From positions 30,650-94,649 of the forward strand of contig JAHLJZ010000092.1 of the NCBI GenBank assembly GCA_025602915.1: a DNA stretch of 64,000 nt, in the 5' to 3' direction. Positions 39,676 to 50,306 of this stretch are shown one piece after another. Numbering within the stretch: position 1 is the first letter of the stretch; each line of letters begins with the position of its first letter. The stretch is from Paraphysoderma sedebokerense. Lineage: Eukaryota > Blastocladiomycota > Physodermatomycetes > Physodermatales > Physodermataceae. Made by a program: the position numbers and the translations under genes. The notes beneath the pieces were generated by a model, which was not told where the DNA came from, did not search any database, and worked only from the letters and a program-made list of their open reading frames with translations.

Positions 39676-39687
39676 TTTTGCTTTTTT
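39676..39687 (+). terminator. Pol III T-run terminator
   Basis: TTTT immediately after the tRNA, followed by a second run of six T, as expected for RNA polymerase III termination. Confidence 0.75.
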
Positions 39688-40201
39688 ATATGACATGATT
39701 ATGATTATTTTGAAACGAAATCTGCAATTTCTAGATTATCATTCAATGTTATGTTTATTCTACTTTTTCTACACCTCGTAGTTGCAGCGATTTGAATGCC
39801 GTGGTATATTTTAAACGGTCAGTGACGCTAGAGGCTGTGTAGGCATAGCATTTATTTACAGGGAAAAGAAAAAAGCAAAAATTAAAAAGTCATATCTATG
39901 GCATAAATCATAGTTATTGTCTTTAAATATACATATTGTCGTAATGTTCGATGAAAAAATCGGTGAAAACGTCGAAACAGAAGTCTGCATTTGATCCAAG
40001 CTCAATTTCACTTCGGTCGCTGACATTCCACTCCGTTCCTGTTTTCCGTATCTCTACAATCAATCCTTACATTACATATATACTTGCTGTTTAACAATAG
40101 AGCCATTCTTCAAATGATATCTATGGTACTGTAACTATCATATTCTAGTCATCGTTAAATGACTGCTTGTATTCATTCGCTTCTTGCTTCTGTAGGACGA
40201 T
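39688..40201. other. Intergenic region
   Basis: Spacer between tRNA-Asn and the MMADHC-like gene. No feature recognised. Confidence 0.4.
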
Positions 40202-41568
40202 ATGACTTCGTCAACTCTGCATTGTCGCCTCCCTTCCGCCGCTGCAGACGACAATATTCAACCCTCCATCAAGAAGAAAAGACAGCATCGTCGGCCCAAG
40301 AAAACTCTCATATCCCCAACAGTTATCTCTTTTAATCCATCCTCACATCCCATCCCAGCAGACTTGATCGCTTCACTGCCTCGTCATTTAAAGGCATTGC
40401 TACCAGAGTGGATTGTGGGTTTACATCAAAAAGAGCGCCTACCTTTAGAATCTGCTTCTAGTGGACTAGAAGATGGAAAAGACAATACAGGTGGGACTCA
40501 ACACAAACTTTTCCGGAACGATAGTACTGATGCAGTAGAGAAAGCCAAGAGTCCGCAGGAATGGATACAACTTACGAGGAAGAAATTCCAGATAGAGTAT
40601 AGCTTGCATTCACCACCCACAAGACTGCTCAAAGAGTTAGCACATATCTTTTGTGAGGCCAAAAGGCCATCTTTGGCCACTACGGCTTCTCACACCACTC
40701 AACCCGCTACATCACCCTCCCAACTTTTGCCTTCCCTTTCCACCGACAGTACTGATCCTATTCGGAATAACCTCGAAAGACTTGAATTAAGCTCACACGT
40801 TGCCGAAAACAACCAGAACTCCAAACTATCGTCCCATCTATCCTCTCCTGACCCCGCCTCATTGTCCCAGAACTATCATATGCGACATCCGTTTGATGGT
40901 CTTCCTATCGACATGAATCAACTGTTGGTCATCAAAACATTTCAACCTACTGAGCATGATTTGGTTAGTTGGGGAAAAGAAGTCGATATGGAAAGAGACT
41001 TATGCCTAGAACGGGTGCGTCAAATATTTGTTCGTTGACTTTTTAGGAAAAAGCACTTCAGCTGACTATGTGCATGTTTTTCCTTGCGGAATCATGTAAT
41101 TTTCCTTGAAGTTTGTTCATTTTGCATCAATTCTAAGGTCGAAATTAGTCGAAAGAGGCTATTGGGCTGATTTAACTGATCCAGCAAGTGGATATCCGGT
41201 AAGTTTTTGATACGTGATCGATTGTGCGTGCAAGATAGTAGCAACCTTCTCCTTCACAGTCTGACTGATATATGTTCTCTATTTTGTATTTTGTTATTCT
41301 GACCCATTTGTCGACGTATATTCGTCTCCATGTATAGATTTACACACCTCACCCTCCGGCATCCACCTCAATCTACCCTGACGTCCATGGCGCGGAGATA
41401 CTATTAAGTTACGACACCCTCTCAACTGGGTGTTGTAAAGTATTAATCCATCCAAGATGGGCCAGTAGAGTTTATCCCGGAACGGTGTTTACTGATGCCG
41501 ACGCCGATGTGGTGAAGGAAGTAATGGCAGAATCGGTTACAACTGAGACAGAATTAGAGAACTCGTGA
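40202..41568 (+). CDS. MMADHC: Cobalamin trafficking protein MMADHC/CblD-like
   Basis: Exons 40202-41014, 41112-41198 and 41338-41568 join in phase (about 376 aa). The C-terminal part matches the CblD family: FVHFASILRSKLVERGYWADLTDPASGYP, then HGAEILLSYDTLSTGCCKVLIHPRWASRVYPGTVFTDADADVVKEVM. The GCCKV...HPxW...PGxxFT block is the family signature. MMADHC directs cytosolic cobalamin to methionine synthase and methylmalonyl-CoA mutase. The N-terminal 270 residues have a basic patch (KKKRQHRRPKK), FNPSSHPIPADLIASLPRHLKALLPEWIV, and a Ser/Thr/Gln-rich linker. They do not look like a typical mitochondrial presequence. The tyrosine-based nitroreductase-like fold is inferred from the family only. 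The intron 41015-41111 was set by conservation. Confidence 0.8.
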
Positions 41569-42023
41569 TAGACGGCTGTTGAAATAAAGGTTTATTATGC
41601 AGTATATTTAAACTTCCTTAGTTTTGAGAATGATTGTTTGCTCAAAATGTTTCGTAGAAACGGAGAAAACATGTGATATGCAATATAGTGTTTCCATTTA
41701 GATTTTCTTTGATTTTGAACGTTGGAATGTGATCGTCAAGATGTACTCGCTTTGTATATTGAGCCTAAATGATAAGCATTTGCATTTGAGAGTACAGAAT
41801 TTGCCAATCGTCTGAACATCTGCCAACACGATAATTAAAATCACAGGCATACGTTCGCCGGATTGATAGAAATATCATAAACTCTCCTGTCCGTCATTAT
41901 CTTCCCTCGCCATTACTTTGGATTCTTTACCACCCTGTTCAACACCGATTCGACAGATAATATTCAATATCTTATTCTAAACTTTTATTTAAGTCTGCTC
42001 CCACTCAATCTCCACCAAATTAA
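41569..42023. other. Intergenic region
   Basis: Spacer between two plus-strand genes, no feature recognised apart from AT-rich 3' flank. Confidence 0.4.
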
Positions 42024-44996
42024 ATGGCGCCAGACAAGAAGCTCCTATTCTTTCTTATTGACGGCCTGGCAGACGTTTCAGTACCCAGTTTAGATGGGAG
42101 AACTCCACTTGAGAGTGCACAAACGGATTGGATGGATGTTTTGGCGGGTATGTCATACGTCCGCCGTCTGCGGGCAGCAAGAACAGAAATTGATGTTCCC
42201 AGGCCTTACTTGTCTGCAGAGGTTATTGAAAGATTCCAGCGGAATACTAAATTATTTTTGTGCTTTGCTTTTGTCTCTGAATTTTTTTCCTCGTATCGTC
42301 TGCATGATATCTGGTTGAACGTAATATTGAATGAAATCTGTGACAACTCAACCGGTCCATCGACATGACCGATGCGCGATAAACCGATACCGGATTTCCA
42401 AACGAATATATACAAATAATGATGATATAATTTTCCGCTTTTTTAACGATGGAATATGTTTGTCCGGATTTTGAAATTATCTGTAACGGCTGGACAACCT
42501 TCGCCGCCTCGGCCGTGCTCTCTACCATACCATACGGATCGACCCACATAACTTCGGAATCAATACCGCGGATCTGAATTTTGAACGACTAAATTTGACT
42601 AAACATTCTATGTTATCAGAATATGGCTTAAATGGGTTAATGGACCCTGTTGAACCAGGACTCGCATGTGGAAGTGATACTGCACACATGAGTCTTCTCG
42701 GTTATGAACCAAGAATGTTCGTTTTGTATTCATTCTTTTGACGTGGTAATGTGAGATGAGTAATGTACGAGGATATAATGATTTTCTATGAAGCCTTGTA
42801 CGAAGAGTTGGAGCGGAGGATTTGGATTTTGACTCATTCGCAAATGCTGGATTCTTGGCAGTCGAGTTATGTGTAACTCACTTGACCCTTCTTTCATTGC
42901 TTTATTTACGAATCGGAAAAAAGACATTATCGGGGACGTGGAGCCTATGAATCCATGGGTGCTGGATTGGATATGGAACCGGGGGATATTGCTTTTAAAG
43001 TAGGTTCCACTACCTGATTCTGATGCTTTACGGGAAAATAACAGATATCCATGTTCATTCCTTGTTGTACGATATCTTTGTCGAATTTCTAACTATCCGC
43101 CAAATAGTCCAATTTTGCGGTCCTAGATAAAGCCTCCGGGATTGTTATCAATCGACGAGCTGATCGCAATTTTGAAGGGTTAGGACCTAAACTATGTGAA
43201 GATTTGGACGGAATGTATGATGCTAAATTCCTCATTTGTCAATCTGTTTTACCACCAAATTAAGTGTTAGATGGACTAATCCAACAATTTGCGACTGTTC
43301 TTTCCTTTTTGTTGGCTTCCAATTAGAACTTTACCTTCGTTTCCGAACCATACGGTTGCAGTAAAATACGCTACTGAACATCGGTTAGTAACATAACTTT
43401 CTTCGACTCCACTCATATCTGCTGGTTGCTCATTAAGGATATTCCAACTTATATATCATCGTATTAAATTCGTCTTCGCTATTGTCAAACACAGATGCGG
43501 TGTTAGAGTCCGAGGTCCCAACTTAACGGATACGATTACAGGAACTGATCCTTTAAAGGATAAGTGCGTATTTCTAACATCATACAAATATCAACCTATA
43601 TTGGATGTATTTATCTGTGGATTTTTGAAAATAATCTAGTAAGCCCTTGAGAAAGTGTGAGCCGACAGAAGACACCGAGAATGCGAGAATGACTAGCAAA
43701 GTTTGTTCACTTTCACTTGTTTTCACTTTTTATTGCTTTTTCTTATTGATAATATATCTTTGTATGTGAAAAAAATTTTAGCTGGTAAACGAGCTGTCGG
43801 ACCGCTTTTACGAGGTTTTAACAGATCATCCGATAAATCATGAACGTGTCAGTAATGGAAAGCAGCCTGCGAATTGCATTTTACTGAGAGGATGCGGTAG
43901 CTGTATTGATGTTCGTCGTTAATTCCATACCTCTTCAATTGTTAGGCTCTAGGCTGCGAGATGCTAACGTGGTCTTGATGCCTGGTTCACTACAATAGGT
44001 TCCTAGTATACAGAAGTTACATGGGTTTAAAAGTTTTATGATTGCACCTACGTGCATTATAGCGGGCTTAGGAATGACAGTGAAAATGGGTATGAACGCT
44101 TGTTATGATTCTTCCGTCGGGTCTTCTTAAACTTCCTAATTCTGTTACGTTTCGTTCCAAATTTCTGCTTGCTTTCATCTTTTCAATCGATTAGATATCA
44201 TAAAAGTTCCGGGGGCAACCGGTGATTATCATACAGATTTTGAAGTGAAAGGACGATATGCAGTAGACTATCTCACCAATCCAGGCAAGTTCTTCACGCA
44301 GTAGTTGTTCGTATAATTTGGGTGGATCCAACTCATCCAAATCTAACGGCTCTTTCGCCCCCGCTAATAGAAAATCACTATGATTTCGGATTCGTTCATA
44401 TGAAAGCTGTCGATGACGCAGGCCATGACAAGAATATTGGCTTGAAGGTTGTTATTCTTTTTCCATACTTCAATTTTCAAGTTTTCAACTGAAATTTTGA
44501 TATTGTTTCAGGTTCAGTTCCTGGAAAAGATTGATAAGATGATTGGAAATGTGATTAAGGCATTAGCAGATAAAGTTCGAAACGGTGATAAAACTGAGGT
44601 ACGAATGAATAGTATCCTATTATTTTCCCAATAGCTTACTGTCAAGGTCTTCTAACTTGTTCCTGAATTCTACCATTTTCCAATTAGTACACAATTGTCC
44701 TTACTGGTGACCATTCTACACCTGTTGTATACGGAGACCACTCTTACGAACCCGTTCCTTTCGTCGTTGCGACTCTCAGTAATATCCTGAATTCCGATAA
44801 GCTTACAAATGACGGAGCGCCTACGGATTTAGACTCTGATAATAAGAGAAGAAAAATTGGAAATATGAGGATAGTCAATGGGAAATTAATTGATTCTGTG
44901 AGGAAGTTTAATGAAATTGAAACAAGGCTTGGTGGTTTGGGTAGGTTTTGTGGGGGCGAAGTAATGGGCATTGTGAAACGCTACATGGGAGTGTGA
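42024..44996 (+). CDS. Archaeal-type 2,3-BPG-independent phosphoglycerate mutase
   Basis: A split gene with about ten exons. MAPDKKLLFFLIDGLADVSVPSLDGRTPLESAQT carries the metal-site Asp. After a 472-nt intron, EYGLNGLMDPVEPGLACGSDTAHMSLLGYEP holds the catalytic Ser region. Then YRGRGAYESMGAGLDMEPGDIAFK, SNFAVLDKASGIVINRRADRNFEG, ATEHRCGVRVRGPNLTDTITGTDPLKD, VPGATGDYHTDFEVKGRYAVDYL, GFVHMKAVDDAGHDKN (metal His) and VLTGDHSTPVVYGDHSYEPVPFV (metal Asp/His) follow. This block order is that of the archaeal ApgM family, not the bacterial iPGM or yeast dPGM. It interconverts 3- and 2-phosphoglycerate in glycolysis. The stop is at 44994-44996. One donor (about 42718) is GTTCGT, as in two other genes here. 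Confidence 0.85.
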
Positions 44997-45602
44997 AGAA
45001 ATAAAAAATCTCAAGCAACGTACTTAAACTGCATCCCCATCATCAATCGGGATTTAGAGGACGTGTATAACAAAAATATGTAGATCTTGTATTTTGTATC
45101 TCCAAAGGAACACAGGAATTACAGGGGATTTACCGGCTACTGCTCGTTTGTCTGACGCGACCCAAGAGATAACTGAAGAAACGTTTTGTCACATTCATAC
45201 AATATCGAAGTTTAAATATGAACGGTAATGGAGTGTTAAAGTAAATTCTGTACTAATTTATTCTTTTTTCCTTTCAATTCCATTCTGGCTGCGACGACAT
45301 TCCAACTTATCATGAAAAGTTAGTCCATCACTAAAGATAAAGCCGATGTGTAGAGCAATATCATATGCTTAACGTCCCTAGTAGTACTTGTAGATTTTCG
45401 TACTCATATTTACTTTAGGTCTCTCTTGGCCACACACGCTCGATTTCTAGTATCTACTCAAAAAGAAACGGGTAAAGTGATCAGAAAAACACGTGACGAG
45501 AGGAGGAATCAACAAAATTTCCATCCGCCCACCGACTGGTTCTTCCCTTTCGTACTTTACATCTTTTGATTTTTATATAAAGAAAGTACACATCTAATCA
45601 AC
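44997..45602. other. Intergenic region
   Basis: Spacer holding the RPS15 promoter region; tatataaag at 45574 is only about 20 bp before the ATG, too close to be a normal TATA box. No other feature. Confidence 0.4.
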
Positions 45603-46676
45603 ATGGTATGTATTTTTAGACTCCACTGACCGTCTTTTTTGAAGAATTGCTGGATTGGATGGAGTAGATGAGATGCTTGTCGATGGATGGATAGTTTTTT
45701 TGAGCCTTTTTTGGTGGTGTCGAGGTTCTATGTTGTTGGCTTTGAACGTTGTAGGGGACCCTTTTCCGTTCGGAATGAGTTGTTATCATGACTGTTTACG
45801 GATTTGAGAGAGTTTGAGGAATCGCTGCATCAATTGATTGGAATTCTGACATCATTGATTTTTGTTATTCTACTTCGAACATGTATTTGTTTTACTCTAG
45901 GCTGATGACGCTGCTGCTGCTGAACTTAAGAAGAAGAGAACATTCAGAAAGTTCTCTTACAGAGGTATTGACCTCGAACAACTCTTGGATTTATCCAGCG
46001 AACAAGTATGTTAAAATATCTTATTATTGAAACGATGGCGAGGGAAAGAAGGAGTGCTGGCAAATGTTGGGATGTATGAGGAACTTGGTGGATTTAAAAA
46101 TATCGCTAACCGTTATCATCTCCCTTGTTGTCACTTCTGTTGTCTCTTTGTGATTATTACAGTTGATGGATCTTATCCACGCCCGTGCTCGCAGACGATT
46201 CCAACGTGGTTTGAAGCGCAAGCCCATGGGTTTGATCAAGGTAAAGATACCTGCGACTAAGTTATACATTCGAGGTGGATTATGCTCACCATTACGCCGA
46301 TTTGATATGATTAGAAACTCCGAAAAGCCAAGAAAGAAGCTCCCGTCAACGAAAAGCCCGCTGTCGTCAAGACTCATCTCCGTGATATGATCATCGTTCC
46401 TGAAATGATTGGTTCCGTCGTTGGTGTCTACAATGGTAAAACTTTTAACCAAGTTGAAATCAAGCCTGAAATGGTTGGTTACTATTTGGGAGAATTCAGT
46501 ATCACATACAAGCCCGTCAAGCACGGTAGACCCGGTACGTTTCCGTTCTCCGATATCATGTATAACTGTACTCTTTTCACTTGATACTCATACACACTTC
46601 GTTATGCTTCTTTTCGTGATTTATGTTAATAGGTATCGGTGCTACCCACTCTTCCCGTTTCATCCCCCTCAAGTAA
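45603..46676 (+). CDS. RPS15: 40S ribosomal protein S15 (uS19)
   Basis: Exons 45603-45605, 45901-46005, 46163-46240, 46315-46534 and 46633-46676. The first exon is only the ATG, followed by GTATGT. The product reads [126 protein letters not shown] and [13 protein letters not shown], a full-length uS19. It sits in the small-subunit head near the decoding region. The four introns range from about 74 to 295 nt, and long first introns are usual for ribosomal protein genes. Confidence 0.96.
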
Positions 46677-47032
46677 AAGAAAAAATTTCACATTATATGT
46701 GTTGTATATTGCTTCTCTTTTAGCTTAGACGGACGTTTTGTTGTGTAATCATGAATGTGTAACGAATAAAAACCTATTCCCGACAAGTTAAGAGGGTTAT
46801 ATCATCATTGGATTCTGTTCTCCAAGGTCGTTTGTGTTGAGCTTGGTGCGAGTTTCGGATGCTTTCAAGTTTGCATGTATCTTTTTCGGATATGCTTTCA
46901 TCCTGAATGAAAAAAGTTCACTTCGCACCGCTGGGGCTGCCAAATTATCTCTGGGGATAAATGCACCGAACAGAGCAGACATGACCGACAAAGAAGCTTT
47001 TCGTGTGCAATATACAAAATCGAAAAATAAAA
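46677..47032. other. Intergenic region
   Basis: RPS15 3' flank and the tRNA-Gly 3' flank. The plus-strand frame reading into the tRNA (46834-47100) is an artefact of the tRNA sequence. Confidence 0.5.
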
Positions 47033-47123
47033 TGCAAAGTCCGGGAATCGAACCCGGGTCTACCGCGAGCTGTATACCAATGGTAATTGGCAGGCGGTAA
47101 TTATACCACTAAACCAACTTTGC
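47033..47123 (-). tRNA. tRNA-Gly(GCC) with a 20-nt intron
   Basis: Minus strand. Acceptor GCAAAGT pairs with ACTTTGC. The D-arm is of the GGTTTAGTGGTA type, and the anticodon stem is ACCGC/GCGGT with loop CTGCCA plus C, giving anticodon GCC (47091-47089). The intron, 47087-47068, follows position 37. The variable loop is four bases, the T arm is CCGGG-TTCGATT-CCCGG, and the discriminator is A. A T-rich run follows on the minus strand. All features fit tRNA-Gly. Confidence 0.9.
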
Positions 47124-47613
47124 TTGTGTGAAACTCGCACTCAAACTTATATACATACTATTTCTAATTTTAAAGATTGTGAAACTATTGAAGTAATTAC
47201 TTCAACTAAACATTTAAAAAAAGAAAAAGTAAAAATGACGATGAAGTAAGCATTATTTAATTCCTTGTTGTTTAGAACTCAACCGCACATCGCGACAGTC
47301 CTTTATCTCAGTTGACAGCTCACCCAGTAGCCCGCCTCAATCCTGGTCCTCGCATCCTCAAGTATCCATCCATCCATCCAACTATCCATCCATCGGTTCA
47401 TTACATTGAATCTAAGTCTACATTCCTCAGGTACCCTCGATTGCCGCTTTGAAGTTGTTTGTATCATCTTGCGTCTAGTCACTCTAATCGATTCCGTTGA
47501 TCAAGGGAACATAATCTCACGCTTTTGTTGATCTAGTCAATCCAGTAAACCAACGTCTCCACCTATATACACTCTTCTTCACTTCCCATCAAGGATTTAA
47601 AAGATACAGAATC
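47124..47613. other. Intergenic region with CATC repeat
   Basis: It holds a CATC microsatellite (about 47363-47396) and the leader of SmG. No gene seen. Confidence 0.45.
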
Positions 47614-47991
47614 ATGAGTAAAGCTACACAACCGGAACTGAAAAAGTATATGGACAAGAAATTGTTTCTACAGTTGAATGGAAACCGTAACGTTGTTGGT
47701 ACATTAAGAGGGTTTGATCCGTTTATGAATTTGGTGTTGGATGATGCGGTCGAAGAAAGTGCAAATGAGAAACATGATATCGGGATGGTGGTATGTTTGA
47801 CTTTCTTTTGGTTTTTGTTTGTTTTGGTTTGGTTGGGTGATGTAGGACGGAATGTTGTTGTTTGACATGGATATGACTAATGACTTGTTTATTTCTGTTC
47901 TTTTGCTTTGTTTCGATACGTTTTATGTTGTTGTGCTTAGGTTATTCGAGGAAACAGTGTGATTATGATGGAAACGTTAGAGAAATCGTAA
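47614..47991 (+). CDS. SNRPG: Sm-G small nuclear ribonucleoprotein
   Basis: Exons 47614-47790 and 47941-47991 join in phase (75 aa, the usual Sm-G length). The Sm1 motif is [21 protein letters not shown], followed by [22 protein letters not shown]. Sm2 is [16 protein letters not shown], containing the RGNS RNA-contact stretch. SmG is a ring subunit of U1, U2, U4 and U5 snRNPs. It complements SNU23 as a second spliceosome gene in the window; they are not otherwise linked. Confidence 0.95.
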
Positions 47992-48674
47992 GACTCTCCG
48001 GATTTAATTCCATACAAACACTCGATTCAGTTTGATACTATGTACTATATAAACTTTTCAAAAGGGTAAAATAGGGGTAAATTCATCAACGGGTATAATT
48101 CATCAGGCCATAAAGAACGAAAATGTGTATGTATATACGGAGAATATCATGGTGTAAGAGAACTTGGGATATCAATACTTGAAATGAATGAAGATTGCAG
48201 TTATCTCTAACTGTGAACTGTTTGTTTTTTGAAAGTGCCAAAAGCGATTTGCTTTATATTCAGTTGTTGTGGTAGATACGTATACCGACTGAAATACATA
48301 CCGATACTTTTCATTCCTGATCCAGAAACTGTGACGATCAGTCGATATGTTTACTATAATTGCAGCTCCCAAGTCCTTAATTCCGTTATTCGGATTGTGT
48401 CAGAACCATTTCTATCAATTGATCTGTGATTGCGTGACAGACTACAACCCAGGTCGATAGATTGTCCGTATCCTGTTGTCCGTTATATTGCGAGCAAATA
48501 ACATAGCATCAGCAAGTATTTTCATATTTACGAGTCGCATATCCCATCGCTCAAAATCAGTCTTGAAACCAGTCGTGAAACCCGCAATAACTATTGGCAT
48601 TTATTTGTTGTCTTAAAGAAGAGCTTACACCATTAATACGGTCTCGTGACAATGCGACGGTACAATTACTAATT
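47992..48674. other. Intergenic region with a dispersed repeat copy
   Basis: It contains repeat copy 48341-48510, and nothing else recognised. Confidence 0.4.
48341..48510. repeat. Dispersed repeat, copy 1
   Basis: About 170 bp aligning without large gaps to 52694-52856. Shared blocks are ccttaattccgttat, gatctgtgattgcg, gacag, tacaaccca, gagattgt/tagattgt and ataacatagca. It is non-coding. Neither tRNA boxes nor terminal inverted repeats are obvious. Confidence 0.7.
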
Positions 48675-50306
48675 TTATTTCTGTACAGCATAAAATTCGA
48701 TCTCCTTTAAAGTAAATGAACTTGCCCCGGCTAAAGCAGTCCATGTTAATCCGGCGTATGAATGTGGATGACTGCTTCCTGAGGTCATTGTAAAACCAAT
48801 TGATACATCGTAGCCCCCTCCATAGGCCGGTCCTTGACTGTTCACATCAAACACAGTATGTTGTGGAGAGTTTGTATTGAGAAATTGAGTTGTACTGATT
48901 GATCCAGAACCACTTTCAAGGTTATTCAACCAAGATGATCCTGATGGAGCAGCTCTCCAACCCATATTTGACCTTGTGAATGCAACTTCTGCATACGCGG
49001 TGAATATAAAGTTGTTGGTGGTATGAAAGACGGCGAAATGTGGTGAAACTCCATCGCATAAGTCGCGAAATGTTGAAGATGACCACCCATCCCTTGTTGC
49101 TCGAAATCGCAGTGTCAAAGTTGAACGTGGCAACAAGGCTTTTAGTGCAGATTGATGACGTCTTCTGAGAATAGTACTATTAAGCATAACAGGGAAGGTA
49201 GTGTAAGTGAGTGTATCAGCCGCCATGTGTCGAAACAAGTTACGATAGATTCCTAGTCTGAAATCGTATGATTCAGAAGTTCTAGGAATTTTATCTGCAT
49301 CGGGCCAAACATTGTCGTTGAACGTACAAAGGGACATTTGATTCCCACATGTGCCAACCGCTTGTACTATTGATGGTCCTCCGGACGCGAAAACACATTG
49401 AAAGAACTTGTCACTGCAGAATTGTGAAAACTTCGTCACACCTTCCCAGTCGGAGATCGGATTGAGAATATTTGTGTATCTTTGTAGTCTTGCGTCATAC
49501 GGCTCCATGTATGCGAAAGACCTATCGTTGGTGTGGGGCCAGAAAACGTTCTCGAACGAACATATTCCCATTTGATTTCCGCAATTGCTAATCGCAGCAT
49601 TGCTCGATAATCCCCCGGAGATTGCCACACACTGGAGCATTAAAGCCCTACACCTTGGATGGAAGACCGTCATGCCCTCCCAATTTCTGGGGCTGCTGCT
49701 AAAATTCCCAAGATAGGCCCGCCGATACGCCTGTACATTGCCTGCAGTGTATGGCAGAAACCAATATGTAGAACTGTCCTCCCCATAAGGCCATCTTCCT
49801 TGTGCTTCTGTGCATATACTCATTCCACGGCCACACAGTCCCAGTATTGGATCGGATGGAACGATCTCAAAATCGACACAGCAGCGCCTGAACTCTGCCA
49901 AGCAATCTGGTAAAAACTCGGTCAAGTTTTCCCAATGTAAAAAACTCGGCTGAGATGGGGATGTCACGGTATTTCTATACCTGGTCAATCTTGTGGTTGC
50001 ATCGACCGAAATAGATTGAGGGCGGCCTTGATTCGAGCCACTTGACCAAGGCCAAGTAAGGGTGTTTGAAAATGTACAGATAGCCATTTTGTTCCCGCAA
50101 ATGCCAACAGCTACGCTGTAATCTACCCCATCCTTGGGACTATGCGATGTTTCGACACAGGTTCTGAACATTCGAACGCAGTAGGGATGGAACTGGGTGA
50201 CGTCTTGCCACGTAGATTGAGCAATAGAAGGGACCAATAACGCGGACAGTACAATAGATATGAGCAGAATTTGTTTGAATCCGCTTAAAGGCGAGCTGCG
50301 GTACAT
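48675..50306 (-). CDS. Secreted four-repeat Cys-rich protein with C-terminal TLDc
   Basis: Single-exon gene. The start at 50306 (MYRSSPLSGFKQILLISIVL) was chosen because it opens a signal peptide ending SIAQ; the frame runs on upstream to 50438. Four tandem repeats of about 80-100 aa follow, each W-x-(G/D/N)-(V/M/L)-T-x-F-x-x-x-C-x6-C ... CGxxMxICTF...WP...Y (residues about 30-390). The C-terminal 160 residues look like a TLDc domain: STLTLRFRATRDGWSSSTFRDLCDG, FAVFHTTNNFIFTAYAEVAF, SWLNNLESG, and a GYDVSIG/FTLKEIEFY end. TLDc proteins such as OXR1 normally act inside cells near the V-ATPase, so a secreted TLDc with a Cys-repeat region is unusual. No membrane anchor is visible. The function is unknown. 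Confidence 0.8.
   Translation of the reverse strand: MYRSSPLSGFKQILLISIVLSALLVPSIAQSTWQDVTQFHPYCVRMFRTCVETSHSPKDGVDYSVAVGICGNKMAICTFSNTLTWPWSSGSNQGRPQSISVDATTRLTRYRNTVTSPSQPSFLHWENLTEFLPDCLAEFRRCCVDFEIVPSDPILGLCGRGMSICTEAQGRWPYGEDSSTYWFLPYTAGNVQAYRRAYLGNFSSSPRNWEGMTVFHPRCRALMLQCVAISGGLSSNAAISNCGNQMGICSFENVFWPHTNDRSFAYMEPYDARLQRYTNILNPISDWEGVTKFSQFCSDKFFQCVFASGGPSIVQAVGTCGNQMSLCTFNDNVWPDADKIPRTSESYDFRLGIYRNLFRHMAADTLTYTTFPVMLNSTILRRRHQSALKALLPRSTLTLRFRATRDGWSSSTFRDLCDGVSPHFAVFHTTNNFIFTAYAEVAFTRSNMGWRAAPSGSSWLNNLESGSGSISTTQFLNTNSPQHTVFDVNSQGPAYGGGYDVSIGFTMTSGSSHPHSYAGLTWTALAGASSFTLKEIEFYAVQK

Noticed and set aside
45574-45582. tatataaag as the TATA box of RPS15
   Set aside because: Only about 20 bp from the ATG, which would put the transcription start at or beyond the start codon.
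46024-46524. 166-codon minus-strand frame
   Set aside because: Antisense to RPS15 exons and introns, no family motif.
46834-47100. Plus-strand frame ending in MQSPGIEPGS-type text
   Set aside because: The peptide is the well-known mistranslation of a tRNA gene (antisense of tRNA-Gly).
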